Shown: positions 45,175-59,230, numbered from the stretch's first letter. The stretch is DNA of 64,000 nucleotides from Seriola aureovittata (GCF_021018895.1 NC_079369.1:10321694-10385693), one strand, 5' to 3'. Program-made: numbers and translations. The notes: generated by a model from the sequence alone, not told the origin.

Positions 45175-46883
45175 CATTGCTGCTGAACATGACTTTTTCA
45201 GGTCCTTGTAATGACACAGGCCTGAGTCAATTAGTCTTTGCAAATTTAGTTTTAACAAGATAAGCGGTTTAGCGAATACATAGAAGGATGGAGATTATTT
45301 CTATTCTTTTTTTTTTTTTTACTGTATCAGGACGGTGAGGGAAAGGACACTAACGTAATGCCCAAATGCTTTACTGAACTCTTTGGCACGGTTTCTAATG
45401 TCCCTATGTGAAAATTCCTGTTCATTTGGCACATAAAAGGGATAAAAATAATGATAAAATTGGCTGCCCTGTTGTTGACGTATGACCTGGTCAATCCTTA
45501 CCACGAGAGAAAGGACCAAAAGAAAAAAGAAAAGAAAGGGGGATTATGAGAAAGAGAAGTGGAGGAACAGGGACAGGAGCTGGGCGCAGGGGGAAGAAGC
45601 AGAAAAGCCCCCCAACAGCACTAAGGCAAAAGGGGAAAGAGAGGAGAGGAAAATAAAGTTGTTCAATTCGGTGGTACTGGAGTGAGCAGAAGCAACAATA
45701 ACACAGGAAACCTTTCACTTTCTCCACTCGACAGTTTCCCCTGTGCCAAAATAATAAAGACAACAATGAAATAAAGGATGCTTCTGTAAAGTTTCTCTCC
45801 CTCCTCTCCTTTTGGTTGGTGTGAGTTTTTTCCTCCTGCTGCTCACTCACATCATGGTCAATTTCACCTGTCATTCACCAGTGCAGTTTTTCCAACACAG
45901 TTCTTCTACCTCTCCCAAGGCATACACTCTCTTGGCATCCGCTGGAACAGTTTAAATATAATATCAAACATATGGCAGAGTTTATGGAACGTAAATGAGA
46001 TGAGAAATCAAATTTACTTAGAGAGTCGTAGTGGGACCGTGGTCTCTGAGGGGTGCCGTTGTTTAGGGAGAGCCTAAATGATGGGCAGCTGTAATTGCAG
46101 CCACAAACTGAGTGGGAGAGCTGGAGATGGAGGGGATGGGCTAAGTGAGAGAGCCAGGAGGAGAGCGAGAATGGGGGAGAAGGTTCACGGGGGAGAAAAA
46201 AAAAGGGGGTAAGGAGGTGGAGAAGCTGAGAAAGAGGGGCTCTCAGTGGGTGGCTCTTTTCTCTTTTCTTTTTTTTTTTCTTCCTTCTCTCTTGTGGGTG
46301 TGCATCATGTGACGATGTGTAATTGGCCTGCGGTCACACCAGAGTTGTGCAAACAGATTAGCAGGGAAACATGTCAGCCTGAGGGGCTGCTGAGGTGAAT
46401 GTGTGTGTTGTGTGAATCACAGATGTGGGATTGTGTGGGAAACGGTTTGATGGAGTAAAACCTATATTAATGGTGAACAGGTGGGGCAGTTGACTTTGTC
46501 GCAGACAAATTTGTTGTCGTGGGCGCGAGCGGGGAATATCCACAGCTCATGTCTTTATGCGCAGTTACACATGCAGATTGAATACAGTCACATTCATCCA
46601 AACACAGATTTTCAATGCTTCATTTACATTCAAGAAATTAAATTATATTTGCACTCTACTCACATATTCCAGAGGTTCAGTGTGGTTTGAGGACACTTGA
46701 GGATACAAATCTTGGTTTCTTCCATAGAGCCTGGCTATAGCTACTGCACCACTGCACACACTGAACAGATGTTGATTGTGTGATCTGCCTGGTAATTCTA
46801 AAACCAAATGTGTAGCTCACACACACTTACGAACCAAAGTATGCTTTTATTTCCACATCATGTGGGTGTTAATAGAATTTTAA

Positions 46884-47225
46884 AGGAGCAGTTTGACATA
46901 TTTGGAAATCCGCTTATTCACTTTCTTGACGAGATGGATGCCACTTTCATGTCCGCTATACACCTAGCAGCCAGTTAGCTTAGCTTAGCTCAGAGACTGG
47001 AAACAATGGAAATAGTTAACCTGGCTCACTAATTAACACAATATATGTAGTTTGTTTAATCCATACAAACATACAAGTGTAAAAAAGACAGTTTATGATT
47101 TTACGGGAGGGGTACCTGACTATTTTTTGTTTGGGAGCAGTGACTTCCTGAGTGGGGTAGAGCAGAGTGTCCACTGGTTTCCTGGCAACTGGTCACAAAT
47201 ATGTGTATTTACCTTTAAGGGAATT
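46884..47225 (+). repeat. Widespread teleost dispersed repeat (copy 2, nearly full)
   Basis: Landmarks in order: AAAGGAGCAGTTTGACATAT, CCGCTTATTCACTTTCTTGA, CAGTTAGCTTAGCTTAGCTC, CTCACTAATTAACACAATAT and GGGAGCAGTGACTTCCTGAG. A TGGCAACTGGTCACA end follows. I recognise this order with good confidence from percomorph genomes. The start matches copy 1 at 3.2 kb in opposite orientation. Non-coding; class not established. Confidence 0.8.
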
Positions 47226-49654
47226 CAGAAACCAAAAACAAAAATCACTATGAAAATAGTCAAACTGAACATTTATTAGTGACACAACAATAGCAATCCA
47301 CAACTTCATCGCAAAGATGTAACGATCAGTCTTTAAATAAGAGAAAGAAACCGTCTCACGAAGATAAAATGCAGTACCACACCACCACCTCAGCTAATAT
47401 TTGCCCTGAACCCACCGATGCTGCACAAGTGAACATTCCTGGAGCTGAGCTGAGGAGACAGGCAATCAGAGAGTGTCGGGAAGAATAAGAGCCAGAAAGA
47501 AATGTACATACTGTACGAGCATTCAGATATGTGAGTTTAACTTGGCTGAAGAAAGTCGGTGTGTAAGCAGACACAGTTATTGGTTTCTGATGCCCCTGTC
47601 AGCTCTGTGCCAGACCACCTGCCTTCGGGTAAGAACAGCATCCCATAATAAACCACCCAATGTGGATGGCAACCATATTTTGCCCCCGAACTTCAACCCC
47701 TATATTGCCAGGTCTTTTACTGTTAAAAAGAGCCTTTCATTTCCAGCTGGTGTCTCATTCAGACAAATGCACGTTTATGATATTTTCTAGCACATGATAA
47801 ATATATTGGAATCACATTTTAGTTGCTTTCCTGGTACCACTTTTCAAATAAAGCAACTTTTATAAAGGTTTTGTAACTGATGGCTTTATTAATTATTAAT
47901 AAATGATTTACACACAGATATGATACACATATTATTAAATTAAGTCTGACCTAATCTTTTGGAGGGTATTATCATTACCTGTTTATGACTGATTTATCAT
48001 AATGGTGCCAATTTGCCAAACTTTAAGGCCTCAAATTGTAGCCCACAGCTAACTCCCTGACTGCAAGGCAACATTATACAGTGGGTATACAGGGTACACT
48101 TGTCTGGATTTTGTCCGAGGGAGGGCCCACAGTCTATTAAAAACATATCAAATGATGAACTGAAGAAAATGTTTTTATTTTTTATATCAAATATGTGTGG
48201 TCCAAAATTGAGTTCATCTTGCAAATGACTTTTTAAGAGGGAACTTTTCCGCTGGTTTCGTCTGGCTGTATTCATAGTGGAAATTGACTTTATAGTGATG
48301 GTGTGTCCGGCAGTGAAGGGCTCCACAGAGATGTTTCCGTGCCACTGGTCTATAACGGATGTGGCCCTCGACATCCCATGTCACGCTGCAACTTTACAGA
48401 ATCTGATAATATGAAAAATATGGACTGGGTGCAGTGTGAGCCAAGCCATGTTCTGGATCGCCATGAACAAATCCCATGTTTTTGATAGATTTTTCTGCTG
48501 TTGATTCTCCCAGGTAATAGTGTCAACGCCTCAGGCAGTTGACAGAGGCCTGACAGACAGACGGTGCAGGCGTGCGTGCCATTGTTGACAGCCAAAAGCT
48601 AGATCTTAGTGAAAAGCTCATGGAGAGAGAGAGAGTATTGGAATGGAAACACAAGTCTATTTTATCAGCTTGCCAAAATGCAAAGGGGAGAGTGCATGAG
48701 AGACACAGAGAAAGAGAGACGGAGAGAGAGGCCAGGCCCCCTCAAAGCCTCTGTAGTCAGCTCTGGTGACGGCCAACCCAAGCACTTGAGAGCAGTGTGA
48801 ATGGCTTTTTAATGCCTGCTAACAGCCGGGGTATTTAGTGGGATGGGGGGTGGGGGGGTGGATGAAGGGATATGCTGAATGATGGCAGGTTTGGAGAAAG
48901 GATGAGAGTGACGACAATGTTTGGACATGAGGTCCCAGATGACCACAACTGCAACACCGCTGCCCTCGCTACGGGCTCTACGCGGCTGCAGGTCTCAAGT
49001 GCAGTCTGGGTTTCATGCTGTTAATGATCACATTTTTAAAAGTTGCGGTCTTTTTTTCTGACTCCAATCTCATTTATCTTGGTCATGTCTCAGTATTTTT
49101 CTTGAGGTCTTGTTATTTTGCCTGAGACTGACACAAATTAAGTCTCAATTATGTGGAAATAGCAGGGGTAATTGCCTTTATTGCTCTACTATCTATAGAT
49201 GAATGTCCAGCTGGCTACTGATTATACACTCGCTCAAATTGGAATTATATGATGTTGAGAAATGCTATCCAATACAAGTATAATACAAAGTCCCATATAC
49301 TATCAATAACAAGCCTGACAAATTTGCACCCTTTTGTGGCAGTGGTCAGAGGCAAGGCATTGGCTTGTCTTGGCCTTGACTTGGACTTCACTCTTGTTTG
49401 GTCTTGGCCTTGATCATGACTCCAGCACTGATTTAAATTTTCCTACTGCTGCCTCAAGACAAAACCTATTCAGCACAATAAAGCTGCGTGAAACCTAATG
49501 AGGTTGTAAATGTGTCTGTAGGTTAAAAGAGTGAAATTATAAAAAAATAAAATAAAAAAATTACATTCACTGCTTCGTCTGTTGACCCATTTCTGGAGAG
49601 TTCAATCTGAGTTCAGTGAATATCAGGGATTTGAAGAACTGGGGGGAAAAGCTG

Positions 49655-49655
<1 letters not shown>

Positions 49656-49709
<54 letters not shown>
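49656..49709. repeat. (TG)n microsatellite
   Basis: About 27 TG units. Confidence 0.95.
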
Positions 49710-49712
<3 letters not shown>

Positions 49713-51629
49713 TCCCTACATTATGCTATTTGTGCTTCTATATACAAGAGCAGATGAGTGCGGAATCTCCCTGGAAGAAACGGATTTATAAAAAGATATG
49801 ACCTTTGACCTAGACTAATATATTTCTATCATAAAAAATGGTGGGCTAGCTCACAAATAATACAGTGTGTAATACGTGTGTTCTGTCACCCGCTGCATGT
49901 AATAGATTAGTTTTGTGCTGCGTTGCCAAAGGAGTGAGTTATGCCAAATAAAAGGAGTCTATCGCTGCTGTTGAAGAAAGCAAACTAGCGTGTCCAAAAG
50001 GTTTCAATAAATGAGTACTTATTCTTTGACTGAACAACAAAGGATTTTGTAAATCATTTCATTGGCTTCAGTGTCATAAAACTCATATGTAATGAATAGC
50101 TATGCACTCTATATCAGTCCAAATTTAAAAAAAAAAAGAAGAGGGAAGTAAGAAAAACCACAGAGAGCCAGAATCCATTTTTATCATGTTTATCAGAGGA
50201 GGAATACTAATGTAAGAAACTGGTCAGGTCATATTAACCACATAAACTTCACTATCTTACTTCAACCCGGCTGCTGTTTACACAAAACGGCCCTGGACTC
50301 TAACAAAAAGCTGGAAGGCTCCCTGGAAACCATGGGAAGAGAAGATGAGAATGATGAGGAGGGGAAAGAGACAGAGACATAAAACAGGGGGTGGTGAAAG
50401 AGGAGAAGGAAAACAAACAGAGAAATTAAAAGGCGCCTTTATGATTTCATATTTCACAAAGAGAATAAAACAGAGACTCCTGAAGCTTGTTTGAACCGCC
50501 TACTGGCTTGCTCATATACAGTATATAGCACTGGACAGTACGAGATGTCTAGTTAACTGCTTAATTCACTTTACTTGAGTATTTTGTGCGTTATTTTACT
50601 TTTATATGTTCTCTTTTAAAGACTTATTTCTATTCAAATGTTTTTAAAGCATTTACTTTCACTCATGTATGGTAGGGAGTGCTACCTGGCATTTACTAAA
50701 GCAGTCAGTCTTGGCTCTAATACTAACCATCCCCAAAGCTTGGCAAAAAAATTTAATAAGTTATCGTGAAATGTTCGCTAGGACCACACCACATCAGGTA
50801 ACTCATTCGTTTGTGGAATTTTGCACAGACAGGTTGCCTTAAAATGAATTGGGAAAACAGAAATTTTATTCAAGTAAAACACTTCTGTCCTCATTCCTTC
50901 CTTCCCTTCAAATCTGATGTGGTGTGCTGCCAGAACGGAGAGACCAAACCCTGAATCGCTGAATCCCCACAGCCCCTGAACCGCTCAACCCGGTGGCACC
51001 AAATGTGCTGTTTAAGCTGCTCCTCCTCACACCTCACCTACACCCACACCCACACCCAAACCACACACCTCAGGGACGGACGGATTATTTGTCAAAACCA
51101 TCAGCAGGTTCTATGAAGAAAAAAAAGAAAAAAAGAAAAAAAAGATTCAGAAAGTGTGGAGTCTGGTTTAAGTCTGCAAGATGTTCCTGGAATCCCATCC
51201 GTCTTCACTTGGGCTAACCTGGGATTTTTGGTAGGGAGGGAAGTTTGGGAGGCGTTTTCGGGCATCTATGTTGAAATATAGGACGGAGGGAACAAACTGA
51301 AGCAATTTTCTCACTTTTCTTATTTAAAAAAGAAAAGAAAAAAATGCTTATCTTGGATCGGTTGCTGCCGTCAGTGCACCAGTGATTGTGGATGAAATCA
51401 TTTTGAAGGATGTCTGCATTGGGTTCAGCTTTTCTCGGGCAGCACTGCCCACCCAGGAGGACTTGCTGATCTGGCTCTTGTAAAAAGCGACTCTATACCA
51501 CTTTCTCTCCCAGAGAAACACAAATAAATTCCTTTTAATCAGCCATGGGTTCTTCAGGGGCTCATTTGGAAGGAATGTAATTGAAACTTAAGGTAACATT
51601 ATTCATAAGGTAAATGTGCTTTGGTAAGC

Positions 51630-51845
51630 CTGATTTCTTTCTCCCCCCAGCTGGCCTTTGATATACCCGAGGGTGATCTCGCAGCGGTTTAGATGAAGAC
51701 ATAATTATTTCGAGGCGGCATGGAGATGGGCTTTGAAACAGGTTTAGGAACACTCTCTGCGAATCGTAAATCTCACGCAGCCCGGGAAATATTTCAACAA
51801 ATGATTAAATACGAATTCACCGACATTATGAGAGGTCCTTGGCTT
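51630..51845. other. Repeat-free block; candidate conserved non-coding element
   Basis: Balanced-composition sequence with GACATAATTATTTCGAGG, AAATGATTAAATACGAATTC and CAGCTGG, lacking simple repeats and any known repeat family. An open frame of 68 codons crosses it but has no recognisable similarity or splice context. It resembles enhancer-type conserved sequence; conservation is untested. Confidence 0.3.
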
Positions 51846-52226
51846 TCACTTCCTGTCTGTCTTCTTTCCTTCTTGTTCGCTGCTTTCCTCTCTTTGTTGG
51901 CTTCTGTCGCTCTCTGGAAGTGCTGAGGGGGGAAAAGGTCCTGAGTTCAGCTCCTCTGAAAGGGGATCCAAACCGCGTGCTAACGAGAATGCCAAGCCTA
52001 ACAGGGACTGACAGCTCATCGCACTGAGAACTGCTGTGTGTATATATGTGTGTGTGAGGGTTGGGGGTTGGTGCCAAATATCTGTGTGCATTTATTATGA
52101 GATGGCAAACATCCCTGGCTGGGCTTAATAACTCACATATTCTTTCACACGCATGCGTGCAGGAATGCACCCACATAAACACACTTAAAAATTAAAGTTA
52201 AATTGCACACAATCACACACGTACAC

Positions 52227-53164
52227 TAGGGATCGGAATTGAAAAGTTTTCATTGATACCAATGCCATTATCGATTCAGCTTTTTGGTCCGATTCTTTAT
52301 CGATTCCCCTTAACGATTCCTGATCAATTCACTGTGCGAAAAAAGTAGGCCTAATGTAAACATAAGCCGATCGGCTATGACTGCAGCTTTATTATTAATT
52401 AGCTGCGTCTGGCCCATTCAAACAGGTTCCCCCATATTTCCTTTTAGAAATGTTTATCTATACTATAGCTTGGCTGAATATGTGATGGTTATTATATAGT
52501 GAGAGGTTGCATCCATATTGTCCAGTAGACCCAGCTTTTAAATTATTATTATTATTATTATTATTTTTAATTCAATACCAGTTAACGAGGTCGATGGACG
52601 CAGGGGTGCGACATTTCTTTTAACATCTTTGTGATAATATGACAAAGTAAAATGGTTTGAATGTTTTCAGAATCTGTAGAGTCTCCACTTCCTGGTTCAT
52701 ATTCTCGCAAGATCGTACGTGACTCACAGAGGCCAATAAACAACAGCGTCTGGTGGAAGCAGAGTCTCCGACAGCACTTAAATACTTAAAAAACTATTAC
52801 AAAATTTCCTTTTCGACATTTATTATTATACATTACTATTTTAGGAAGCTAATACTTTGGTAAAACATCAGTAAAGGTTTGTTTTAACAGGAGATGTGAA
52901 TTATCTTTATATGCAAGTACGTTTAAAGTTTACATTTTTTAATTTTAATAGACCTCAGAGGGTTAATGTCAATCCATTATGCATTAGTCCAGAGATGTAA
53001 CTAAACCTTGACTGTGGGACTAGATCATCATTGTCTTGTTTTTAAAATGATGTGCGCCATATATAGAGGTTGCTGCTGGAAAGTTCGGGTTTCATTATAA
53101 GCTCGGGGGCATACGATTCCGATGGTCCAGACAATTTGGAGCCATTTTTCGATTCCCATCCTTA
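52227..53164. mobile_element. Candidate non-autonomous hAT-like DNA transposon, 938 bp
   Basis: The left end TAGGGATCGGAAT is mirrored by the right end ATTCCCATCCTTA, about 11 of 13 bases matching as inverted repeats. Near both ends there are repeated CGATTC-type subterminal motifs (TATCGATTC, ATCGATTCCCC, TTCGATTCCC). The start resembles the CAGGGATGGGAAT ends of hAT elements. No transposase frame is present. Target-site duplication is unclear because the flanks are CA-rich. Confidence 0.55.
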
Positions 53165-53460
53165 CGACACACACACTGATCAGATGCATGAAAACTCAAG
53201 GATAGGTCTACATGTGTTAACCCCCACCACCCCATTACCCCACCTAACTCCATCATGGCCATAACCGTCAGCTTTCTCCGCTTGTCTGTCTGGGTTCAGA
53301 TGAAAAGCAGATGGGTCAGAGGGTAGAGAAAGAGAAACATGAAGAAGAATAAAACGGGTGTAAAGTCAGATGGAGGCTAAGGGGTCAGAGTTAGACAGGG
53401 GAGACAAAAACATGGGGAAAAGAAATTGTCCAGAAAGAAAGAGAGAGCTACAGAGAAAGT

Positions 53461-53505
<45 letters not shown>

Positions 53506-53722
53506 AGAGAGTGAGATGGCGATAAAGACAGCCGAGGGGTCAGGCTGGGAGCGAGGGAACAGTCGGCCATTTTCAGATGAAAGGAATCCAACCAATCCCT
53601 TCAATGATAAACATGTGTCTGTGTCACCCATCCCAGGACTCTGCTCTATTTATGCATGCGTGCGTGTGTGTGTGTGTGTGTGTGTGTTAGTGTGAGATGG
53701 TGTGTGTGTGTGTGTGCGTGCG
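53461..53722. repeat. (GA)n and (TG)n microsatellites
   Basis: GA tract 53461-53500 and interrupted TG tract 53656-53722 with unique sequence between. Confidence 0.93.
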
Positions 53723-55526
53723 TTTTTACAGACAGTCTGACTCCTGACACTGACAGTGCAGATGATGATATACACTTACACACCGACACCTCGTCCACCA
53801 TTTTGGCAACGGCAGGGGGAAGCGTAGCGCATGAGTGTTAACTGACACAAGCCATCGCACTCTCAACACAGCACTGGAGCCAGATAAGAAAACACTGCAT
53901 CTCCTCTACTCTGTACTCCTCTCTTCTTCTTCAGTCCTGTCCTCACCTACCTCCTCACCTGCCTGCTCACTTACACCTCCCGGGGAGCAGACAAAATAAA
54001 GTGAACACTTTACGAATCATGAACCTCGACGTATCTAAATCACAATGACAATCAGTTAAATGTTGCTTTAGCCCCCTAACCTCATCGTCTAATAGAAAAA
54101 ATTATGGTCATGGACAACTCATTTCCAACAAGTCCTCAAAATTAAACAACAAAATATGTCCCCACCCCCAGTCCTTTAGACTAGAGGGCTTTGTCAGTTG
54201 AATGTAATATATTGCACAGATACGTATGTATTATTACGAAATATATATATATACGTTAAAGGTCAGGGGAACATCATGGTCTTGGTTAACTAATGAAAAA
54301 GTCAGCGCTGTGGTGAAGCGCAAGATGGGACGCTTTGGCTTTTTCAGTGTTCAACCAAAACAATGATCTCTCTCTCTCTAACCTTAAACATGTGTTTTAT
54401 GGGACACGTTCACATTACAGGCTTCAATGCTCAATTCAGGTTTTTTTTTCTTTTTTAGTCAGATTTAATGTTTTTGTGTTGTTGGTTCAGATTCATGTTT
54501 TTAAATAACATGTATCCAGCTCCGGTGCACGCGCACACACAGTGTGAGAGATTAACATGGATGACATTGCTGTGCTAGCAATCATGTCCAGGATTATTTG
54601 TTGTGGATACAAGACATACGAAGAGGATGAGAACAAGAAGACGACAAAAGGCAAAAACCATAGTGTCTCTCCTCCTTGTCTGTTTTTTCCGGACTGCTAG
54701 GTGCCGACACTGAATGATGATGATGATGTGTGCACATATGCAGAGAAGTGAGACAAAAAAAAAAAAAACGGATTCAGATCCTGACGTCTCTGACAGCAAT
54801 GTCATAGCCAAAGATTGGATATGAATCAGAATCTGTTGTTGTTCACTTTTGTTAAAAAAAAATCAGATCTGAGACTTAGAGACTTGGAGGCAAAAAAACA
54901 GCCTCACAACATGAGAAACGTACAATGTAATCCCAGTCTTCACTATCACAGTCCTGTGCTTTTTGTCTGGGCTTCCTCTGATTTATTGAGTGAATTTGCA
55001 GGATCTTTTTTTTTTTCCACCGATGCACCTGTGTAGATGATTTGGCTTCATTGGAGCTTTCTTAGTTGGCTCACATTGCTTTATAAACTCAGAGCAACAC
55101 GAGCCAATATCACAATAATAAAAGCTTGGATTTCCAGATTTGTTTTATAGCTGACAAACGCAACTGGCGTTCAACTTCATGTGACCCACACTTGTAGGAG
55201 TGTTTGCTTTTCGAGATCAAGAAACTTCAGCTTTAAATTTCTTTTTTTTTTAAATTAAGTTTACATCAGTTTGTCTATCAACTGCACTTAACCTCCCCTT
55301 TTTCCTCTTCTGCTTTCTCCTCTCCTCACCAGTCCTCTTTATCCTCTCCTCTGCACCACTCAGTCAGCCATTCAGGGACCTCTGCAGTAAAAGTCTCAGA
55401 GGTTGAGAGAAGGGCCTCTGTGGCTCTCTGTTGACTCACCCACCTTCTTGGAGCGTTGCCATGGCCACTGCCAGACTGGCCTGAAATGAACCAGGTTGGG
55501 GTGTAGATGGTGGGGGTGGGGAGGAT

Positions 55527-55529
<3 letters not shown>

Positions 55530-55568
<39 letters not shown>
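55530..55568. repeat. (GA)n microsatellite
   Basis: About 19 GA units within a purine-rich stretch. Confidence 0.95.
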
Positions 55569-55569
<1 letters not shown>

Positions 55570-55957
55570 AGGGGGTCAGGGAAGGAGAGGAAATGAGGTG
55601 GAGAGAAAGAGGATGGTGACTCGAGCAGAAGAGGAAGAACGGAGAGGGAGAGTTTTGTTTGGGCGGGGTAAACATTCTTGAGCTTGTTCCTGTTGTTCAG
55701 AAGGTAACTGCAGACATCAGTGTGTGTCTGTGGGATTTTTTTTTTCATCTTTTACTTCCCACATGTGTTTGTATGTGTATGCATGTTTATACCAGTGTTT
55801 GTTTAATTGTGTGTTACTTCCTTTATGGTATTTTCACAACAATGGCTGTGGTGGACAGGGTATTTATTTGTTGGAGCTGCAGAGCACAATCACTCTTTTT
55901 TTTCCCATTCTTCTGTTGTAACCCTGAACTGTGTAAAGTCGTCTGTCAGAAAGCCCC

Positions 55958-55960
<3 letters not shown>

Positions 55961-56023
<63 letters not shown>

Positions 56024-56030
56024 TGTGTGT
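55961..56030. repeat. (TG)n microsatellite
   Basis: About 35 units, one interruption. Confidence 0.95.
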
Positions 56031-56123
56031 AGCCATTAAAACCACGGCTACTCACCCATAACCACACTTTGACGACTGGGTCACTGGCACACACTCATGC
56101 ATGCAAGAGAACACATAAACACT

Positions 56124-56302
56124 CACACACACACACACACACACACACTCATACACACTCAAACAGACTGTGGCACCGCTTGATGTGGCTCCATTTCTAC
56201 TCAATGGACTTTGGCAGATATTGTTTCAGTGACCCTCGACTTGATAACATCATGTCTGAGTGTGTGTTAGTGTGTGTGTGTGTGTGTGTGTCTGTGTGTG
56301 TA
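56124..56302. repeat. (CA)n then (TG)n microsatellites
   Basis: CA tract 56124-56148 and TG tract about 56265-56302, in inverted relation about 115 bases apart. Confidence 0.88.
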
Positions 56303-56748
56303 TGACACATAACCATCTCATTTTAAGAGACACACTGGAGCCTCAGCCTTGAATTCAGCACTTAATTAACCCATGAAAAAGCCGATGTGTAGCTGGTACT
56401 AAATCAACAGTGATCTAGTAAAATCCCTTGTGTTAATTAAGATAGGCTTTGGCCCAGCGGGGGGTGTGGTAAGATGGGGAAAGCTCTCGCCTGTTGAGAC
56501 AGTGACACCAGTAATACACATATAGCTGAATAGACAGGGGTATAGTGAAGCAATTCTTCTTTAAAGGCCATGATAGTGCGACAGATTAGGCTCAGGCCAG
56601 CAGTTCGGTGGAACACTGGTCTGTTTTAAAGCTCTGAGAGAGGGTATATCATCTCTTACAATAAAAACTAAATAAACAGCTCTGGAAACTCACAGCAGTT
56701 TTGATAGGAAATTGTTTCCTCTGTGGTGAGACTTGGCCCATTACTCTG

Positions 56749-56750
<2 letters not shown>

Positions 56751-56821
<71 letters not shown>

Positions 56822-57015
56822 TGCTTGTGTGGATGTGAGACTGTGAGAATGTGTTTGTTTGTGTGTCTGTGGCTCCAGAGCCGGGCAGACAGTTGGTCTG
56901 CAGTGATCAAGAGAGAGATAACGCGAAGGTTAGGCCAGGGTCACAAAGAAGCAAGTGTGTGAGTTTGAGGGGGGGAGTTGTGTGTGTGTGTGTGTGTGTG
57001 TGTTTGTGTGTGTGT
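56751..57015. repeat. Two (TG)n microsatellites
   Basis: TG tracts at 56751-56818 and 56980-57015. Confidence 0.95.
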
Positions 57016-57589
57016 TTATGGCCGCTCTCCTCATATGAAGTGTGTTGTAGTTCCCCATTTAGTTGTCCAACTCAAATTTGGAACTTCACCTGTCCAAATT
57101 GCAATTCTGCACTTTCAGTTTAACAGTAAAGTTCTGTTTCTAACATTAAGCCCAAAGGCCTGGTCACATAATTAAAACATATCACCAATGTAGCACATTT
57201 GAAATGGTGAAGTATCGCCGCGGATGACGTCAGAGGACAGTACTGATCTTTGAAGGGACACAGAACCAGTCCATACTGGAGGAAGCTAGCATACCGTATT
57301 CACTTTGTTGCACCATTCACTTTTATTTAACCTCGTCTGTGTCAGAGTAGTTCCACTCTTCCACTTTCTGGTTAAGAAAAAGTACATGAGTAGTGTCTCC
57401 TTTTCCAAAATTGGACAAGGAGAAACTACTGTCCCATTTTCAAGCTGAGTGTCCCGAGTCCCGTCAAAACGTAATCCGCACCTACACACACTTTCATGGT
57501 GTTCTTTCCCACTCGTTTTTACCTAACTCAATATAAAAACATAAATAATGCACCAATGTGTCAGAATTCAACACTGATTGGTCTGTATG

Positions 57590-57960
57590 TGTGTCAATCA
57601 ATCAATGTGTCATCAATGGCTGTTGTTAGCCCATGAGTCATACACAAGCATCATAGGCTATGATGCTGGTGGCTCTTTCTGACAGAACCTGTCGGTATGT
57701 TAACAGTTAGCTACCGAACACACATGCTGTGACGTTAATCATGTACTTCCATACTTATACTTGGTATTTTGAGTCCATAAGTGCATTCACATTGACTACT
57801 ATGACAACATGCAGTGCAGTATCAGTACCCGGATGACCAAAAAGTTGTGTGTGAAATTATTTATGCTCCTCACCCTCAACGGTCGCCATCTTGGCTCGGT
57901 AACACAACGGGAGGGACCACCAACGTGTTTTCAAACTTGTGAAAAACGGTAACTGAGGAA
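57590..57960. repeat. Possible decayed dispersed element
   Basis: The stretch around ATAAGTGCATTCACATTGAC, TGACAACATGCAGTGCAGTA and TACCCGGATGA resembles a dispersed fish repeat that I recall with sequence like AAGTGCA..CACA...ATGCAGTGCACTA. Boundaries are uncertain. Confidence 0.35.
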
Positions 57961-58431
57961 CACAAAGAAAACAGAACACATAATTATACTAGACGCTAGT
58001 TTAAATAGTCTAGTTGTACAGAAATTCATGCACATATAAAACAAAATACTTTACTGAACTCTGCAACTCATTATTTTTTCTGAGGTTTTATTCTTTGCCT
58101 TCCAGTGAAGACAAACTGCAGGAGTTGTAATCTTGTTTATCCAGTACTCCTCCCGTCTGCTTCAGCATTCCTCTCCATCGGTGTGGCCTGTTTGATGATT
58201 TGTGGCCCATTTAAAGCCACAATCCTGTGATCTGCTGGTCGGGTTGACCACAAACCCTCAGCACGGCTGACTAAGTCTGCCCTTGAGCCGCTGTGGGCCG
58301 CCCAAACACGCACACCAACACACTCAGTCTCTTGCACACGTATAAGCCAGGAAAAAAAAAAAAAGCATAGATGTACTGTACATAGACAGATGTACGTCCC
58401 CACATACAGTATGTACAACTCACACCTACTG

Positions 58432-58457
58432 CACACACACACACACACACACACACT
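58432..58457. repeat. (CA)n microsatellite
   Basis: Thirteen CA units. Confidence 0.9.
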
Positions 58458-59210
58458 CTCAAACACTGAATTATGGGTCTTTCCCACAGGCTGATCCCCT
58501 CTGTCAGAAGCCTGTGCTGAGCTGTGGTCCAAACCCAATGTTTTCCTTAATAGAGGGTACGGGTGCTAAAACTATTAGAGGCAGCAATCATAGTCTTAAT
58601 CATATTGGATTTCTTCATGCCAAGCACTTTCCCTGGGAGACTACAAGGCTGCGAACGCTGGGTGGTTGGAGACTGGATGAATATGTATGTGAATGTCTGT
58701 GCCTCACAAAAAAAGCAAGAAAGACAGAAAAAAAAAAAGAAAGGGTTTACTGTATGTGCTGATAAAAGTATACCATCTTTTTGCATGTGAGGACATCTAA
58801 AGCTAAACAAACTTCTTAAAAACACTTTTCATTTCATGCTGAAGGAAATACCGTGTGCTTCAGAGAGGGGCAAAGACACATAAACATATAAATAAATACA
58901 TTTAGAATATTTTACATCTTTTAACTGTTTGTTTGTTGTAAACTGTGGTTCAGTTGTGGGGATCCAAACACCGAAAGGTCTTTGTGTCTTAAAGACTGAA
59001 GGTCTTGAAACCTACAGTAACAGCACCAGGGTCCTGAGCACAAGGGTAATAAAGAGATAGAAGAACAGCCAAGAATATGACAGAGAAAAATAAAACTGGT
59101 CGTAGAAATATGTGTCACAGATTCATGTGCGCACCAGACGTGGTGAAATTTAATTCCCTGTTTGCGCAGTGCTTGAATTATTACATTAGCTCCTGTTGGA
59201 TGGCCCACAC

Positions 59211-59230
59211 AAACACACACACACACACAC

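Noticed and set aside
45319..45519. Minus-strand frame with a protein-like sequence (HRDIRNRAKEFSKAFGHY)
   Set aside because: It looks less random than most, but I could not place it in a family and found no adjoining exons; possibly a decayed transposon fragment, not claimed.
51720..51926. A 68-codon open frame as a possible small gene
   Set aside because: No homology recognised and no splice signals tying it to the TIKI gene; treated as candidate non-coding element instead.
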